Part shown: piece by piece, positions 23,970 to 33,062 of the stretch
Layout of the letters: each line of letters starts with the position of its first letter
Numbering within the stretch: the stretch's first letter is position 1
Notes under the pieces: generated by a model
Told to the model about the DNA's origin: nothing
What the model saw: only the letters and a program-made list of their open reading frames with translations
Databases searched by the model: none
NCBI GenBank assembly: GCA_965206405.1
Contig: CBDBJQ010000006.1
Location: 2,108,001 to 2,172,000 of the forward strand
Source: CBDBJQ01 sp965206405
Lineage (GTDB): Bacteria > Pseudomonadota > Alphaproteobacteria > UBA8366
Direction: 5' to 3'
Length of the DNA stretch: 64,000 nt
Made by a program: the position numbers and the translations under genes

Positions 23970-26608
23970 ACCTGAAAGAGTACAACGCACAGCCCGACAC
24001 GCTCGCCGACTATCTGCCCTGGGGATTCCTGGTGGCGCCGGGGGTGGTGCTCAACAAGGATGGCGGGCTGATGCGCACGGTGCGCTATCGCGGCCCCGAT
24101 CTCGAGAGCGCTACGCCTGCCGAAATGGTCGCCAGCTGTGCACGCATCAACAATGTGCTGCGCCGGTTCGGCGATGACTGGGCGTTGTTCTTCGAGGCCG
24201 AGCGCCGGGCCGTCGCCGCCTATCCGGAATCCCAATTCCCCGATCCGGTCTCCTGGCTGGTCGACCGTGAACGGGCCGCGTCCTTCTCGGCTGATGCGGG
24301 TCATTTCGAGAGTCGGTATTTCCTAAGTTTCCTATGGCTGCCGCCGGAGGACCGGGACAACAAGGCCGAGCGCCTGTTCCTCGAACGTGCCACCCCGGAC
24401 GGTACGACGCCAGATGCACCGGCGGACATCCCGACAGAAACCTCAGCAGAAACATCCCCCAATGCATCCACACAATTTGCCCCAGGGCTGGAATCAGGGC
24501 TGACGCCGGAACCGGTATCGGGGTTGGCGCCGGGACCAATCCTCGAACACTTCCTCGAGCGCACCGGGCGGGCAATCGACCTTCTCGCCGGCGAGATGGT
24601 CGAGACGACACCCCTCGGTGACGCCGAACTTCTCGCCTATCTGCACGGCACCGTCTCGACCTCTGTCCACCCGATCGCGCCGCCTTCGGTGCCGGCCCAT
24701 CTCGACGCCCTGCTCGCCGACCGTCCGCTCGCCGGCGGCCTTGAGCCGATGCTCGGCGAGGAGCATATCCGCGTGCTCGGCCTGCTTGGATTCCCCGATG
24801 CCACCACCCCCGGCATCCTCGACGACCTCAACCGGCTCGGTATCGGCTATCGCTGGATGACCCGGTTCGTGCCGCTCGGGAGAAGCCGGGCCGAGGCAGC
24901 ACTGCGGCGCACAAGGCGACAGTGGTTTGCCAAGCGCAAGTCGATGGGAGCGATGGTGAAGGAGGTCGCCTTCAATGAAACCGCGGCACTCACTGATGCC
25001 AGCGCCGACGATAAGGTGGCCGACAGCGACGCCGCGTTGCGGGCACTCGGAAGCGATCTCGTCAGTTTCGGCCACGCTACGGTTTCGGTGGTGGTGCGTG
25101 ACCGCGACCGGCGTGTTGCCGGCGAGAAGGCCGCCGCGATCGAGCGTGCAATCAACGCCCGCGGCTTCACGGTTGTGCGCGAGAGCCTGAATGCGGTCGA
25201 TACCTGGCTCGCCAGCCTGCCGGGGCATGCTTACGCTAATCCCCGCCGGCCCGTAGTTCACACGCTCAACCTCACCCACATGATGCCGGTCTCGGCCGTC
25301 TGGGCCGGTGCCGCCAGATCGCCGCATCTCGACGGCCCGGCATTGCTTCATGCGGATACCTCCGGGGCAACGCCCTTCCGGCTCAACCTGCATTCCGGCG
25401 ATGTCGGCCACACCATGGTGGTCGGCCCGACCGGATCAGGGAAATCCGTGCTCTTGTCCCTGCTCGCCCTGCAGTGGCGGCGCTATGCCGGAAGCCAGGT
25501 TTTCATCTTTGACAAGGGTGGTTCGGCCCGCGCCGCCTGTCTTGGCATGGGCGGCGTCTGGATTGAACTAGGCGATGAGGATGCCAAGGAGGACGGCGCT
25601 CCCAGTGCCGCCTTCCAGCCGCTGCGCGGCATCGACAGAGAACAGGGACGGAGCTTCGCCCTCGACTGGCTCGCCGGCCTCGCCGAACGGGAAGGCGTGC
25701 CGGCCACGCCCGATATGAAAGCGGCCCTGTGGTCGGCGCTGAACAGTCTCGCCGGGGCGGCACCAGAGGAACGGACCCTGACCGGGCTCTCGGTGCTGCT
25801 GCAGTCGCGCCCGCTACGCGAGGCGCTCGCTCCCTACACCCTGGACGGGCCGCATGGCCGCCTGCTCGATGCGGAAGAAGACCGGCTGGTTCTCTCGGAT
25901 GTGCAGTGCTTCGAGATGGAGGAGCTGATGCACCGGCCGGCCCTGGTCGCCCCGATCGTCACCTACCTCTTTCATCGTCTCGAGGAACGTTTCGATGGAC
26001 GGCCTACCTTGTTGGTGCTCGACGAAGCCTGGGTGTTCCTCGACGATCCGGTGTTCGCCGGACAGCTGCGCGAATGGCTCAAGGTGCTGCGTAAACGAAA
26101 CGTCGCAGTGCTGTTTGCAACCCAGTCGCTTACCGACATCGCCGGCAGCACCGTCGCCCCGGCGGTGATCGAAAGCTGCCCGACGCGGATATTCCTGCCC
26201 AACGAGCGCGCCGGCGAGCCCCAGCAGCGCGAGATCTACACCCGGTTCGGACTCAATGCACAGCAGATCGCCGCTATCGCAACCGCCGTGCCACGCCGGG
26301 AATACTACCTCCAATCGCCGCAGGGCTGCCGGCTGTTCGATCTCAACATCGGGCCCGTCGCGTCAGCCTTCTGCGCCGGTGCGGGGCCCGAACGTCAGCG
26401 CGCAATCGACGCGATTCTTGCCCGACCGCGCGGCACGAACGGGACAGGCGACACCGGTGGCGGGCCAAATGGTGCGGGCGAATTCGCCGCTGCCTGGCTT
26501 GAGGCCGCCGGCCTCGACTGGGCGTCCGAACTCCTCGCCATGCATTCCGGCACGCCTGCCACGCCCGCACGGCCCGATCGCCACCCTCAACCCCAAACCT
26601 CGTCTTAA
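23963..26608 (+). CDS. trbE: conjugal transfer ATPase TrbE (VirB4 family)
   Basis: An 881-residue ATPase that powers pilus assembly. The N-terminal CagE/TrbE domain begins LKEYNAQPDTLADYLPWG. Walker A GPTGSGKS is near residue 488, Walker B LLVLDEAWVFL near 684, and the RKRNVAVLFATQSL motif follows. A Thr/Pro/Glu-rich insert at residues 145-195 (SAETSPNAS-like, EPVSGLAPGP) is not found in typical TrbE and looks like repeat growth in a surface loop. Length otherwise normal. Confidence 0.95.
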   Translation: MLNLKEYNAQPDTLADYLPWGFLVAPGVVLNKDGGLMRTVRYRGPDLESATPAEMVASCARINNVLRRFGDDWALFFEAERRAVAAYPESQFPDPVSWLVDRERAASFSADAGHFESRYFLSFLWLPPEDRDNKAERLFLERATPDGTTPDAPADIPTETSAETSPNASTQFAPGLESGLTPEPVSGLAPGPILEHFLERTGRAIDLLAGEMVETTPLGDAELLAYLHGTVSTSVHPIAPPSVPAHLDALLADRPLAGGLEPMLGEEHIRVLGLLGFPDATTPGILDDLNRLGIGYRWMTRFVPLGRSRAEAALRRTRRQWFAKRKSMGAMVKEVAFNETAALTDASADDKVADSDAALRALGSDLVSFGHATVSVVVRDRDRRVAGEKAAAIERAINARGFTVVRESLNAVDTWLASLPGHAYANPRRPVVHTLNLTHMMPVSAVWAGAARSPHLDGPALLHADTSGATPFRLNLHSGDVGHTMVVGPTGSGKSVLLSLLALQWRRYAGSQVFIFDKGGSARAACLGMGGVWIELGDEDAKEDGAPSAAFQPLRGIDREQGRSFALDWLAGLAEREGVPATPDMKAALWSALNSLAGAAPEERTLTGLSVLLQSRPLREALAPYTLDGPHGRLLDAEEDRLVLSDVQCFEMEELMHRPALVAPIVTYLFHRLEERFDGRPTLLVLDEAWVFLDDPVFAGQLREWLKVLRKRNVAVLFATQSLTDIAGSTVAPAVIESCPTRIFLPNERAGEPQQREIYTRFGLNAQQIAAIATAVPRREYYLQSPQGCRLFDLNIGPVASAFCAGAGPERQRAIDAILARPRGTNGTGDTGGGPNGAGEFAAAWLEAAGLDWASELLAMHSGTPATPARPDRHPQPQTSS

Positions 26609-26640
26609 CCCCTCTCGTCCCAATACAGGAGAACACTCCC

Positions 26641-27561
26641 ATGCCGATTCCCATACCAACCCCGACCCGGACCCTGATTCGGGCCCCGATCCCTGTCCGT
26701 CATCCCCTGCCGCGGCGACCGCCTCTGTGCGCGTCCCCGCATGCGTCCCGGGGTGTGTTCCGGGGTGCGTTCCGGGACACCCGTCTCGTTCCTGCAATTG
26801 CTCCGAAAGTCGCCCCGACTGTTGCGCCGGGATTTCCACGGGTCATTGCGCCTGTGATCGCGCTCGGCCTCGCTGTTGCGCTCATTGTCGCCGTCATTGT
26901 CGCGACACCGCAGCCGGCCGCCGCATTCTTCGGTGGCGGCGGTGTCAGTTCGGTTGTGTTCGATCCCAGCAACTACGCCAAGAACCTGCTGACCGCGATT
27001 CGCACCCTGAACATCATCGAGAACCAGGCTTCCCAGCTCGCCAACGAGGCCCGCCACCTTCTCAGCCTCTCTGGCAGTGCCGGCGATCTCGTCACCCCGC
27101 TCGAGGATATCGGGCGTCTGGTCAACGAGGGCGGTGCGCCGCTCAACAACGCCAATGCGGCCGGAAGTTATTATGACCGGGTCCATCCCGAAAGCTACGG
27201 CGCCGCGACGACCGCGGCACGGATCGCCGCTGATGCGCAAACGCGCCGAACCCAAAGCTGGCAGGCGCGGCGCGCGGCGTTCCGGGTACAGGCCGGCATC
27301 GCCAGTGGAATTACTCGGGACACCAACACGCTCGAGACCGCCCTTTCGGCAAGCCGGAATGCGGCGGGAAACCTGCAAGGCATCCAGGCGGGCAACCGGA
27401 TCAACGCGCTCTCGGTCAAACAGTCGCTGCAGCTCCAGGGATTGCTGGCAAGCCAGGCACGGGCAGAAACCCTGCGTCGCGCCCGGATCGGCGCCGAACG
27501 TGCGCGCGGACAGGCGCACCTGCGGCGTTTTCTTTCCGGCGGCCCCGCCTACACGCCATGA
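26641..27561 (+). CDS. trbJ: conjugal transfer protein TrbJ (VirB5-like)
   Basis: A 306-residue periplasmic/pilus-tip protein. The mature part starts after a hydrophobic segment ending ATPQPAAAFF (residue about 97), then VVFDPSNYAKNLLTAIRTLN and coiled-coil-like helices typical of TrbJ. Residues 1-75 before the signal form a Pro/Arg-rich run (PIPIPTPTRT) that is odd for an exported protein. ACAGGAGAACACTCCC before the ATG favours this start, though a later start nearer the hydrophobic segment cannot be excluded. Confidence 0.87.
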   Translation: MPIPIPTPTRTLIRAPIPVRHPLPRRPPLCASPHASRGVFRGAFRDTRLVPAIAPKVAPTVAPGFPRVIAPVIALGLAVALIVAVIVATPQPAAAFFGGGGVSSVVFDPSNYAKNLLTAIRTLNIIENQASQLANEARHLLSLSGSAGDLVTPLEDIGRLVNEGGAPLNNANAAGSYYDRVHPESYGAATTAARIAADAQTRRTQSWQARRAAFRVQAGIASGITRDTNTLETALSASRNAAGNLQGIQAGNRINALSVKQSLQLQGLLASQARAETLRRARIGAERARGQAHLRRFLSGGPAYTP

Positions 27562-27562
27562 G

Positions 27563-27602
27563 CGCCTCACCGCCTCACCGCCTCACCGCCTGACCGCCTG
27601 AC
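27563..27602. repeat. 8-bp tandem repeat between trbJ and trbL
   Basis: Five copies of a cgcctcac/cgcctgac unit fill the gap where trbK usually lies. No reading frame with a lipoprotein signal is present. Confidence 0.8.
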
Positions 27603-27648
27603 TATCCGGGCACCCTTACAGCCGCACTGTTGAAGCCATCCTGAAACC

Positions 27649-29028
27649 ATGAACAACCTCAACATCATCGACAGTTTCACGGCGACCTTCACCGCCTTCA
27701 TCGATTCTGGCTTCGGGCTGCTCCAGCCCGACGTCAACTTCCTGATCTCGGTGCTGGTCGCCATCGATATCGCGCTCGCCGGCCTGTTCTGGGCGCTCGG
27801 CGACGAGGGATTCCCGGTCGCCGGCTTCCTGCGCAAGGTACTGTATATCGGCGCCTTCGCCTTGATCATCGACAACTTCCAGATGTTGTCGCAGATCCTG
27901 TTCGATTCCATGGCGGGAATCGGGCTGAAGGCGTCGGGCACCACGCTCACCGCCACCGATCTGATGCGCCCCGGGTTTATCGCCGGGGTCGGGTTCGATG
28001 CCGCCGAGCCCTTGATCGAAGCGGTTGGCGGGCTGCTCGGCCCGATCGCGTTCTTCGAGAACTTTCCGACCATCGCCGTGCTCATGTTGGCCTGGGCGAT
28101 CACGCTGGTTGCGTTCTTTTTGATCTCGGTGCAGCTGTTCATCACCATCATCGAGTTCAAACTGACCACCCTGGCGGGCTTCCTGCTCGTCCCCTTCGCG
28201 CTCTGGAACAAAACCAGTTTCCTTGCCGAGCGCGTGCTCGGCCATGTGATTGGCTCGGGTATCAAGATGATGGTGCTCGCGGTGATCACCGGCATCGGTG
28301 CCAGCATATTCGCAACCCTGCCGGTGGTCGGACCGGACGTCACCCTGCGTGACGCCGCCGCCATCATCCTCGCCTCGCTCGCCCTGCTTGGTCTTGGCCT
28401 GTTCGGCCCCGGGGTTGCCGCCGGTCTGGCCTCCGGCGCACCGCAGCTCGGCGCCGGTGCTGCTGCAGCCACTGTCGGGCTGACGGCAGCCGGAACCACT
28501 GCCGCCGGTGCAGCCGCTGCGCGTGGCGCCCAGCTTGCCGGTACCGGCGGCGGTGCGGCTTTGCGCGCAGGCGCCACCCTCTCCGGCGGTGCGGGGAGTG
28601 CATACAGCCTCGCCCGCGCTGCTTCCGGTGCCAGCGGTGCTGCCGGCGTCGCCGCCGGGGTGGCAGGTGTTGCCCGGGCCGCAGGCGGCGCGGTGGGTGA
28701 TTCGGCCGGCGGCGCGCTCCGCACCCAGGGACAGGGTCTTGCAGCCCGGCACGCACAAGGTGCGCGCGCTGCGTTCATCGCCAGCGGCGGCGGCATCGTT
28801 TCGCCGGGAGGATCAGGCGGCGGCGGCGGTGATTCCGGAGGCAGTGATTCGGGATTCGCCGCCGGAGGATCTGGCGGAAGATCTGGCGGCAGCTCTGGCG
28901 GGGCGCCTGACTGGGCCCGTCGACTCCAGGCCGGCGACCGGGCCCAGAATGCCGCCCTGTTTGCCATGCACGCGCTACGCCAGGGCGACCGGGCGGTTTC
29001 GCCAGGCGCGCCCAGCCTTGGCCGCTAG
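27649..29028 (+). CDS. trbL: conjugal transfer membrane protein TrbL (VirB6 family)
   Basis: A 459-residue polytopic protein. Residues 25-270 hold about six membrane helices, including LISVLVAIDIALAGLFWALG and VLMLAWAITLVAFFLISV. The C-terminal 190 residues are Gly/Ala/Ser-rich, as is common in TrbL but long here. Start MNNLNIIDSFTATF is family-typical. It lies in the usual place between trbJ and trbF. Confidence 0.93.
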   Translation: MNNLNIIDSFTATFTAFIDSGFGLLQPDVNFLISVLVAIDIALAGLFWALGDEGFPVAGFLRKVLYIGAFALIIDNFQMLSQILFDSMAGIGLKASGTTLTATDLMRPGFIAGVGFDAAEPLIEAVGGLLGPIAFFENFPTIAVLMLAWAITLVAFFLISVQLFITIIEFKLTTLAGFLLVPFALWNKTSFLAERVLGHVIGSGIKMMVLAVITGIGASIFATLPVVGPDVTLRDAAAIILASLALLGLGLFGPGVAAGLASGAPQLGAGAAAATVGLTAAGTTAAGAAAARGAQLAGTGGGAALRAGATLSGGAGSAYSLARAASGASGAAGVAAGVAGVARAAGGAVGDSAGGALRTQGQGLAARHAQGARAAFIASGGGIVSPGGSGGGGGDSGGSDSGFAAGGSGGRSGGSSGGAPDWARRLQAGDRAQNAALFAMHALRQGDRAVSPGAPSLGR

Positions 29029-29121
29029 GCGATCAGCTCCAAACAGCACCAGCACCTGACAGCACAAATGCCTGACAACCAAACACAGTAAACCGACAAA
29101 CAATCGCGGGAGAGACGAGAT

Positions 29122-29811
29122 ATGTTCCGAAGAGCCCAGCTCCATTACGGCCGGCAGCCAAAGCCGATGACTCCCTACCAGAAGGCGGCCCGGGTCTGGG
29201 ATGACCGGATCGGGTCGGCCCGGGTGCAGGCCCACAACTGGCGACTGATTGCCTTCGGCGTCCTGTTGCTTGCCTTCCTGCTCGCCGCCAGCCTCGCCTG
29301 GCAGGCAGGGCGTAGCCGGATCACGCCCTACGTGGTCGAAGTCAACAGCACGGGACAGGTGCGGTCGATCGGCCCGGCAACGGAAATCTACCGGCCCTCG
29401 GATGCGCTGATCGCGCATCATCTCGCCCGCTTCGTTGGCAATGTGCGCGCACTCCCGACCGACCCGGTGGTGGTACGGCGCAACTGGCTCGAGGCCTACG
29501 ATTACGCCGCCGGAGCAGCGGTCAACACCCTGAATGCATATGCAAGGGATCATGACCCCTTCGCAGCACTTGGTCGGGAATCCCGCACGGTCGAGGTAAC
29601 CAGCGTAGTGCGTGCCAGCAAGAGAAGTTTCGAGCTGCGCTGGATCGAGCGCGTCTATGCAAACGGCGCGCTGGCCCGCACCGAACGCCATACCGCCACC
29701 ACGGAGATCGTGCTCGAGCCGCCCCGCGACACACGAACCCTACACAAGAACCCGCTCGGCATCTATGTGCGCGCCCTCAACTGGTCGCGCGACTTCACCA
29801 CAGAAGAGTAA
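29122..29811 (+). CDS. trbF: conjugal transfer protein TrbF (VirB8 family)
   Basis: A 229-residue bitopic inner-membrane scaffold protein. One membrane helix (LIAFGVLLLAFLLAASLAW) near residues 40-60 is followed by a periplasmic VirB8 domain with ITPYVVEVNSTGQVR and NPLGIYVRALNWSRDF. CGGGAGAGACGAGAT precedes the ATG. It is separated from trbL by 93 AC-rich bases with no gene. Confidence 0.95.
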   Translation: MFRRAQLHYGRQPKPMTPYQKAARVWDDRIGSARVQAHNWRLIAFGVLLLAFLLAASLAWQAGRSRITPYVVEVNSTGQVRSIGPATEIYRPSDALIAHHLARFVGNVRALPTDPVVVRRNWLEAYDYAAGAAVNTLNAYARDHDPFAALGRESRTVEVTSVVRASKRSFELRWIERVYANGALARTERHTATTEIVLEPPRDTRTLHKNPLGIYVRALNWSRDFTTEE

Positions 29812-29840
29812 CGACAAAGTAACGAGGAGTGACCCAGCCC

Positions 29841-31016
29841 ATGGAAACAAAACAAATACGAGGCCGACGCGCCGTGCCGGCGCCCGTCGCAACCCCGGGC
29901 CGAGGTGCTGCGATGATGCTCACCGCCAGTCTCGGGTTCGCATTCGCGCTTGCGGGCTGCGTTCCCGCATCCTGGCGCATCGGCTTTCTGACTGACACGC
30001 CCGCAGAAACTGCAAAAATTGCAAAAGCCAAAGAAGCCTTTCAACCAGCTCGGGAGATCACACCAGCCCCGGTCGAGGTGGTGGTCGTACCGGCTCCCCT
30101 GCCCCTACCGGGCCAGCTCAAGCCGCTCGCCCCACTCCGAAATGACAGTGCGGGCGCTGGTGTTGAGAAATCCAGAACAGCGGCTGAGATACAGAAAGCG
30201 CAAATCGAGCGTCTCCGCGAGGCCGCCCGCGCGGCCCGACAGGCAGCGGTGATCGAGCCGGCCAAGGACGGCCACATCAATGCCGTCCAGATCTACGCTT
30301 ATGTAACGGGCGCGCTCTATCGCCTCTATGCGAGCCCGGGCCGGGTTACCGACATCGCTCTCAAACCCGGCGAGCGGGTAATCTCGGTTTCGGCCGGTGA
30401 CACCGCGCGCTGGGTGGTCGGCGACACATCCAGCGGCGAGGGAGAGCGGCGGCGCATCCACATCCTGATCAAGCCGACTGCCGGCAAACTGAAAACCAAT
30501 CTCGTGATCGCCACCGACCAGCGCACCTACCATCTTGAACTCGAGAGTACGCCCGATGCCTACATGGCCGCCGTCTCCTGGCACTACCCGCAGGACAGGA
30601 TCCGAGATCTGCGGCTGGCGGCGGCGAAAGAAGTCAAGGCGCGCGACCGCGTGGCGGATTCCGGAGTCGCACTCTCGAACCTCACCTTCCGCTACCGGAT
30701 CGAGGGCGACAGACCGGATTGGCGGCCGCTGCGCGCCTTCGATGACGGGCGCAAGGTCTATATCCAGATGCCGCGGTCGATCACCCGAGGCGAGGCGCCC
30801 CCATTGTTCGTGCACGGTGCGCAGGGCGAGACCGAACTGGTGAACTATCGTGTTACCGGCCGGTATTATGTGGTCAACCGGCTGTTCCGGGCCGCCGAGC
30901 TTCGTCTCGGACGCAATCCCCAAAAAGTGGTGCGGATCCTGCGCACCGACGCCCGCTTTGATGACGGCGGCAGGCTGGGAGAAGACATCGCCCTGCCGGA
31001 GGGAGACGGCTCGTGA
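29841..31016 (+). CDS. trbG: conjugal transfer lipoprotein TrbG (VirB9 family)
   Basis: A 391-residue outer-membrane-complex protein. The signal ends in a lipobox-like LAGC near residue 36, so it is probably lipid-anchored. The VirB9 fold follows, with LKPGERVISVSAGDTARWVV, ATDQRTYHLELEST and YYVVNRLFRAAELRLG. The ATG has GAGGAG 11 bases upstream; the GTG 12 bases earlier is less likely. Its stop overlaps the trbI start. Confidence 0.93.
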   Translation: METKQIRGRRAVPAPVATPGRGAAMMLTASLGFAFALAGCVPASWRIGFLTDTPAETAKIAKAKEAFQPAREITPAPVEVVVVPAPLPLPGQLKPLAPLRNDSAGAGVEKSRTAAEIQKAQIERLREAARAARQAAVIEPAKDGHINAVQIYAYVTGALYRLYASPGRVTDIALKPGERVISVSAGDTARWVVGDTSSGEGERRRIHILIKPTAGKLKTNLVIATDQRTYHLELESTPDAYMAAVSWHYPQDRIRDLRLAAAKEVKARDRVADSGVALSNLTFRYRIEGDRPDWRPLRAFDDGRKVYIQMPRSITRGEAPPLFVHGAQGETELVNYRVTGRYYVVNRLFRAAELRLGRNPQKVVRILRTDARFDDGGRLGEDIALPEGDGS

Positions 31017-32953
31017 GTGCGGGGAAACGCCCGCCCGCTGGACGATCGGCGCAAGGCAAGACGGCCGAACAGGCCTGGGAGAATTTCCCAGACGGCCTGT
31101 TCGGCGATCTGGCTGAGATCCCACCCACCCACCCGGTAGAACTCCCGATAGATCCCCTGCCCGATCCGGAAACCGCATCCGGACAGCCGCAGCCTGTACC
31201 GGAACAGCAGGCGCCAGAACAAAACACACCGGAGCCAAAATACGCAGCGACGCCGGACGCAGCGCCAGATATGGCGCAGGTGACAGGCGGGCAAGCGGCG
31301 GACAACGAGGATTCGGATTTTTCCCCTGAATTCGTTGTAGCGCATGCTGCCCCGGAGAGCATGCCCGGCACTATGCCAGGCGGCATGATGCCGGAGGGCG
31401 GGCCCGGAGAGATGCCCGGAAGCATGTCCCGAAACATACCGGATGACACGGGACAAGGCTTGCCAGGGCAGATCCCGCAGGACGGCCCGCGACATGATTG
31501 GCAGGATGACCGGGAGCGGGAACACGGTCCCGATAGTGATCACGGTAATGATCGCGGCGATGGTCTGATCCACGGCAGTCTGGCCGGCGATCTGGCCGGC
31601 AGGCCGGCTGACGATCTGGCTGACGATTTCGACCAGGACTGGCAGGATGACAAGGTCAGCCCGGAACGACTCGAGCTTCGGGCGGCACCCCAGCGGATAA
31701 CCCGGATCAGCCGCCGGGCCCTGGCCGTAGGTGGAAGCATTCTCGGCGGCGGTCTTGCCGTCGCCCTGGTTCTCGCCCTCGATCCGCCGCGCATCAGCGG
31801 CGGAGAGGAACCTCGGGAGGTCTACGGCAACCGCAATAAGGCGATTCCCGGCGAACTTGACCGCCTGCCGAAAGCCTATACCGGCCCCGACTTCGCGCCG
31901 CCGCCCCGGATCGGCGCGCCGCTTCCGGGCGATCTCGGGGATACGGTGGTGGATGTCGAACGCGATCTCGGCATCGACCCTGCAGCACCGCCGCTCTCGC
32001 CCGTTGATGCGGGAGTCCCGTTTCGCCCCGACCCGGAGGCCGACGCCGCCCGGGCGGCGCGCATCCGCAAGCGCCAGAAAGAGGCCGAGGCCCGTGAATC
32101 CGATGTGATGTTCCAGATCGGCGCCAAGGGTCCCGGTTCAACGGACCGATCGGGGTCGGGGTCGGACAGTGCCGGCAGAGCAGGCGATCCGGGGCTCGAT
32201 CCCCTGCTCGCCGCCCTCGCCGGTGGTGGTGTAGGCAGCGGCGATACCGACAACACTGGCGGCAGTGGGAGTGCGAATGGAGAAGCAGCCCGCCAGGATG
32301 CGCATCGTCGCGGTTTTCTGGAGAACCGCACGGATGTCGAGGCCCCCAATCCGAACATGGTGCAGGATCCCGTCTCCGCCTATCAACTGATGGCGGGCAC
32401 CGTGATCTCGGCCAGCCTGATCACCGGGCTAAACTCCGGTCTTCCCGGCATATCGATCGCCCAGGTCACAGAACATGTCTATGACAGCGTGACCGGGCAG
32501 CATCTTCTGGTTCCGCAAGGCTCGCGACTGATCGGACGCTACGACAGCCTTGTGACCGCCGGCCAGGAGCGCCTGCTGGTGATCTGGCAGCGGCTGATCA
32601 TGCCGGACGGATCCTCGGTGGTGGTCAACAACCTGCCCGGCACCGATGCCGCAGGACAGGCCGGTCTTGCCGACAAGGTGGATTTCCACTTCGACAAGCT
32701 CGCCATCGGTGCGGGCTTGGCCACGCTGATTGCGGTTGGAACAGCGCTCGCCTTCGACAGGGAGAGCGAGGATGACGTCGGGGAGGCGGTGCGACGGGCG
32801 CTTCAGCAGACAGCGGGCCGGACAAGCCAGCGCCTGATCGACCGCAACATCAACATCCCGCCAACGATCACCATCCGCCCGGGTTGGCCGGTGCGCGTAC
32901 TCGTCAACAAGGACCTGGTTCTCCGCCCCTATCGCGGCGCCCGAATCCCGTAA
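31013..32953 (+). CDS. trbI: conjugal transfer protein TrbI (VirB10 family)
   Basis: A 646-residue energy-sensing protein spanning both membranes. It has a long cytoplasmic N-terminus with Met/Pro/Gly repeats (PGTMPGGMMPEG), one membrane helix (AVGGSILGGGLAVALVLAL) near residue 245, a Pro-rich periplasmic linker, and a C-terminal TrbI barrel (YQLMAGTVISASLITGLNS, VPQGSRLIGRYDS, WPVRVLVNKDL). It starts at GTG in a GTGA overlap with trbG. The N-terminal region is about 200 residues longer than in typical TrbI. Last gene of the plus-strand transfer operon. Confidence 0.94.
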   Translation: MSAGKRPPAGRSAQGKTAEQAWENFPDGLFGDLAEIPPTHPVELPIDPLPDPETASGQPQPVPEQQAPEQNTPEPKYAATPDAAPDMAQVTGGQAADNEDSDFSPEFVVAHAAPESMPGTMPGGMMPEGGPGEMPGSMSRNIPDDTGQGLPGQIPQDGPRHDWQDDREREHGPDSDHGNDRGDGLIHGSLAGDLAGRPADDLADDFDQDWQDDKVSPERLELRAAPQRITRISRRALAVGGSILGGGLAVALVLALDPPRISGGEEPREVYGNRNKAIPGELDRLPKAYTGPDFAPPPRIGAPLPGDLGDTVVDVERDLGIDPAAPPLSPVDAGVPFRPDPEADAARAARIRKRQKEAEARESDVMFQIGAKGPGSTDRSGSGSDSAGRAGDPGLDPLLAALAGGGVGSGDTDNTGGSGSANGEAARQDAHRRGFLENRTDVEAPNPNMVQDPVSAYQLMAGTVISASLITGLNSGLPGISIAQVTEHVYDSVTGQHLLVPQGSRLIGRYDSLVTAGQERLLVIWQRLIMPDGSSVVVNNLPGTDAAGQAGLADKVDFHFDKLAIGAGLATLIAVGTALAFDRESEDDVGEAVRRALQQTAGRTSQRLIDRNINIPPTITIRPGWPVRVLVNKDLVLRPYRGARIP

Positions 32954-33062
32954 TAGCTGAGTCTATAGTGCGAGAATCTATGGTGCCGGGGGGCGTACTG
33001 TTGCGGTACAAGGACAGGCACCCCGATAGACACCCCCGGCGCATGCGGTGGGCAACGTTCGT

